Of a DNA stretch of 64,000 nt, positions 63,487-64,000 are shown piece by piece (position 1 is the stretch's first letter; every line of letters begins with the position of its first letter). The stretch is from Channallabes apus (Eukaryota; Chordata; Actinopteri; Siluriformes; Clariidae), in NCBI GenBank assembly GCA_030522415.1, contig CM060121.1, forward strand, positions 3,896,476 through 3,960,475. The letters run 5' to 3'. The notes beneath the pieces were generated by a model. That model was given only the letters and a program-made list of their open reading frames with translations. It had not been told where the DNA came from and searched no databases. The position numbers and the translations under genes were made by a program.

Positions 63487-64000
63487 CAACCCCTGGCAAA
63501 AATTCTGGAATCACCCCTCTCAGAAGATGTTCATTCAAATGTTTAATTGTGTAGAAAAAAAACAAGCACATACATGCCACAAAACTATTTTCACTCAACA
63601 ATCCTAACTTCTGGCTGTATAAAACACTTAAAAAAACAAAACAAAGAAAGATAACTATAGTCAACGACAACTGTTTTAACACCTCAAACAGAGGAAAAAA
63701 ATATGGAATCACCATGCACTTTGCATTTCTACAACTGCTAATTAGTCTACAGTTAAAAAAGAGTGCTTGCACACATTAGGGATGTGTTGAACCAAGATGA
63801 TTGACGTAACTCATAGCTCCAATACGAGAGATGTCAGTTGAAACAAAGGAGAGAATTATCAAACTTCTTGAAGAAGGTAAATCTTCATGGAATGTTGCAA
63901 AAGATGTTGGTTGTTCCCAGTCAGCTGTGTCTAAAATCTGGACCAAGTACAAATCAAATGGAAAGGTAGTAAAAGGGAAGCGTACTGGTAGACCAAGAAA
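63487..64000 (+). mobile_element. Tc1-type transposon, 5' half (cut by window end)
   Basis: TA (63485-63486) is followed by CAACCCCTGGCAAAAATTCT and GGAATCACC, the terminus of a fish Tc1 family. About 340 bases of terminal-repeat DNA lead to the transposase start at 63831. The right half lies outside the window. Confidence 0.85.
63831..64000 (+). CDS. Tc1-like transposase, N-terminal part
   Basis: From the ATG at 63831 the frame is open to the window end, at 56 codons: MSVETKERIIKLLEEGKSSW, NVAKDVGCSQSAVSKIWTKY, then KGKRTGRPRK. These are the first helix-turn-helix (residues about 5-45) and the GRPR basic hook (about 52-55) of a Tc1-family transposase. This family's full length is usually about 340 residues. 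No lesion is seen in this part, and the rest cannot be judged. The ATG is the first in frame after the terminal repeat and is preceded by ACGAGAG. Confidence 0.8.
   Translation, partial: MSVETKERIIKLLEEGKSSWNVAKDVGCSQSAVSKIWTKYKSNGKVVKGKRTGRPR

Overview
The window looks like intergenic or intronic DNA from a teleost fish. I found no host protein-coding exon, tRNA, rRNA or CRISPR array that I could support. The evidence for a fish is the repeat content: L2-clade LINEs, a DIRS-type tyrosine-recombinase retrotransposon, Tc1/mariner and hAT elements, and two tRNA-headed SINE families, together with abundant CA/CT/AT microsatellites. The SINE set reminds me of otophysan fish such as catfishes. That is an inference from memory and was not searched.

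Layout. 1-8.5 kb: microsatellites, SINE and LINE tails, a degenerate AT-rich tandem array (2.43-3.85 kb) and a hAT deletion derivative with its target-site duplication (4377-5668). 8.5-14.2 kb: a nest of transposons in which a mariner-like element is split by an L2 LINE, a SINE tail and a GC-rich inverted-repeat element, followed by a Tc1 MITE sitting inside a LINE tail, a Tc1 3' remnant and a 440-bp SINE. 14-22 kb: mostly unique sequence, SINEs, long AT and CA repeats, and a second copy of the same Tc1 MITE. 22.0-23.6 kb: a 36-bp minisatellite whose 27 units are in exact register. 24-38 kb: unique AT-rich DNA with possible conserved non-coding blocks, SINEs, a nearly intact Tc1-like transposon (29800-31328), a mariner derivative carrying two later insertions (32617-33470), and a diverged direct duplication at 35.7-36.6 kb.

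38.7-43.2 kb is the most interesting block. A Gypsy-type LTR element is reduced to a gag head and an integrase tail (38749-40134). Only 82 bases on lies a second LTR element (40217-43226), complete with LTRs and a 5-bp target-site duplication. Its only gene is one uninterrupted 782-codon frame of unknown function. The frame begins in or just after the 5' LTR, ends in the 3' LTR, and is largely made of three in-frame tandem-repeat blocks. It has no recognisable protease, reverse transcriptase or integrase, so it must depend on a partner to move. The two LTRs are the same, by eye, over their first 224 bases but differ markedly after that.

43-64 kb: a TIR MITE, a DIRS element interrupted by a LINE (46.3-50.8 kb), a long and only lightly damaged L2-like LINE (52.0-55.7 kb, minus strand), further candidate conserved blocks, a TIR element with a nested SINE (58.7-60.1 kb), a deleted Tc1 element, a mariner fragment, a block of octamer-like repeats and the 5' end of another Tc1 element that runs off the window.

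Recurring themes are copies that lost their catalytic domain but kept their ends and often their DNA-binding domain (three Tc1 elements, the hAT, the Gypsy), and younger insertions inside older ones, from which a relative chronology can be read. All family assignments come from reading motifs by eye; no alignment or database search was run.
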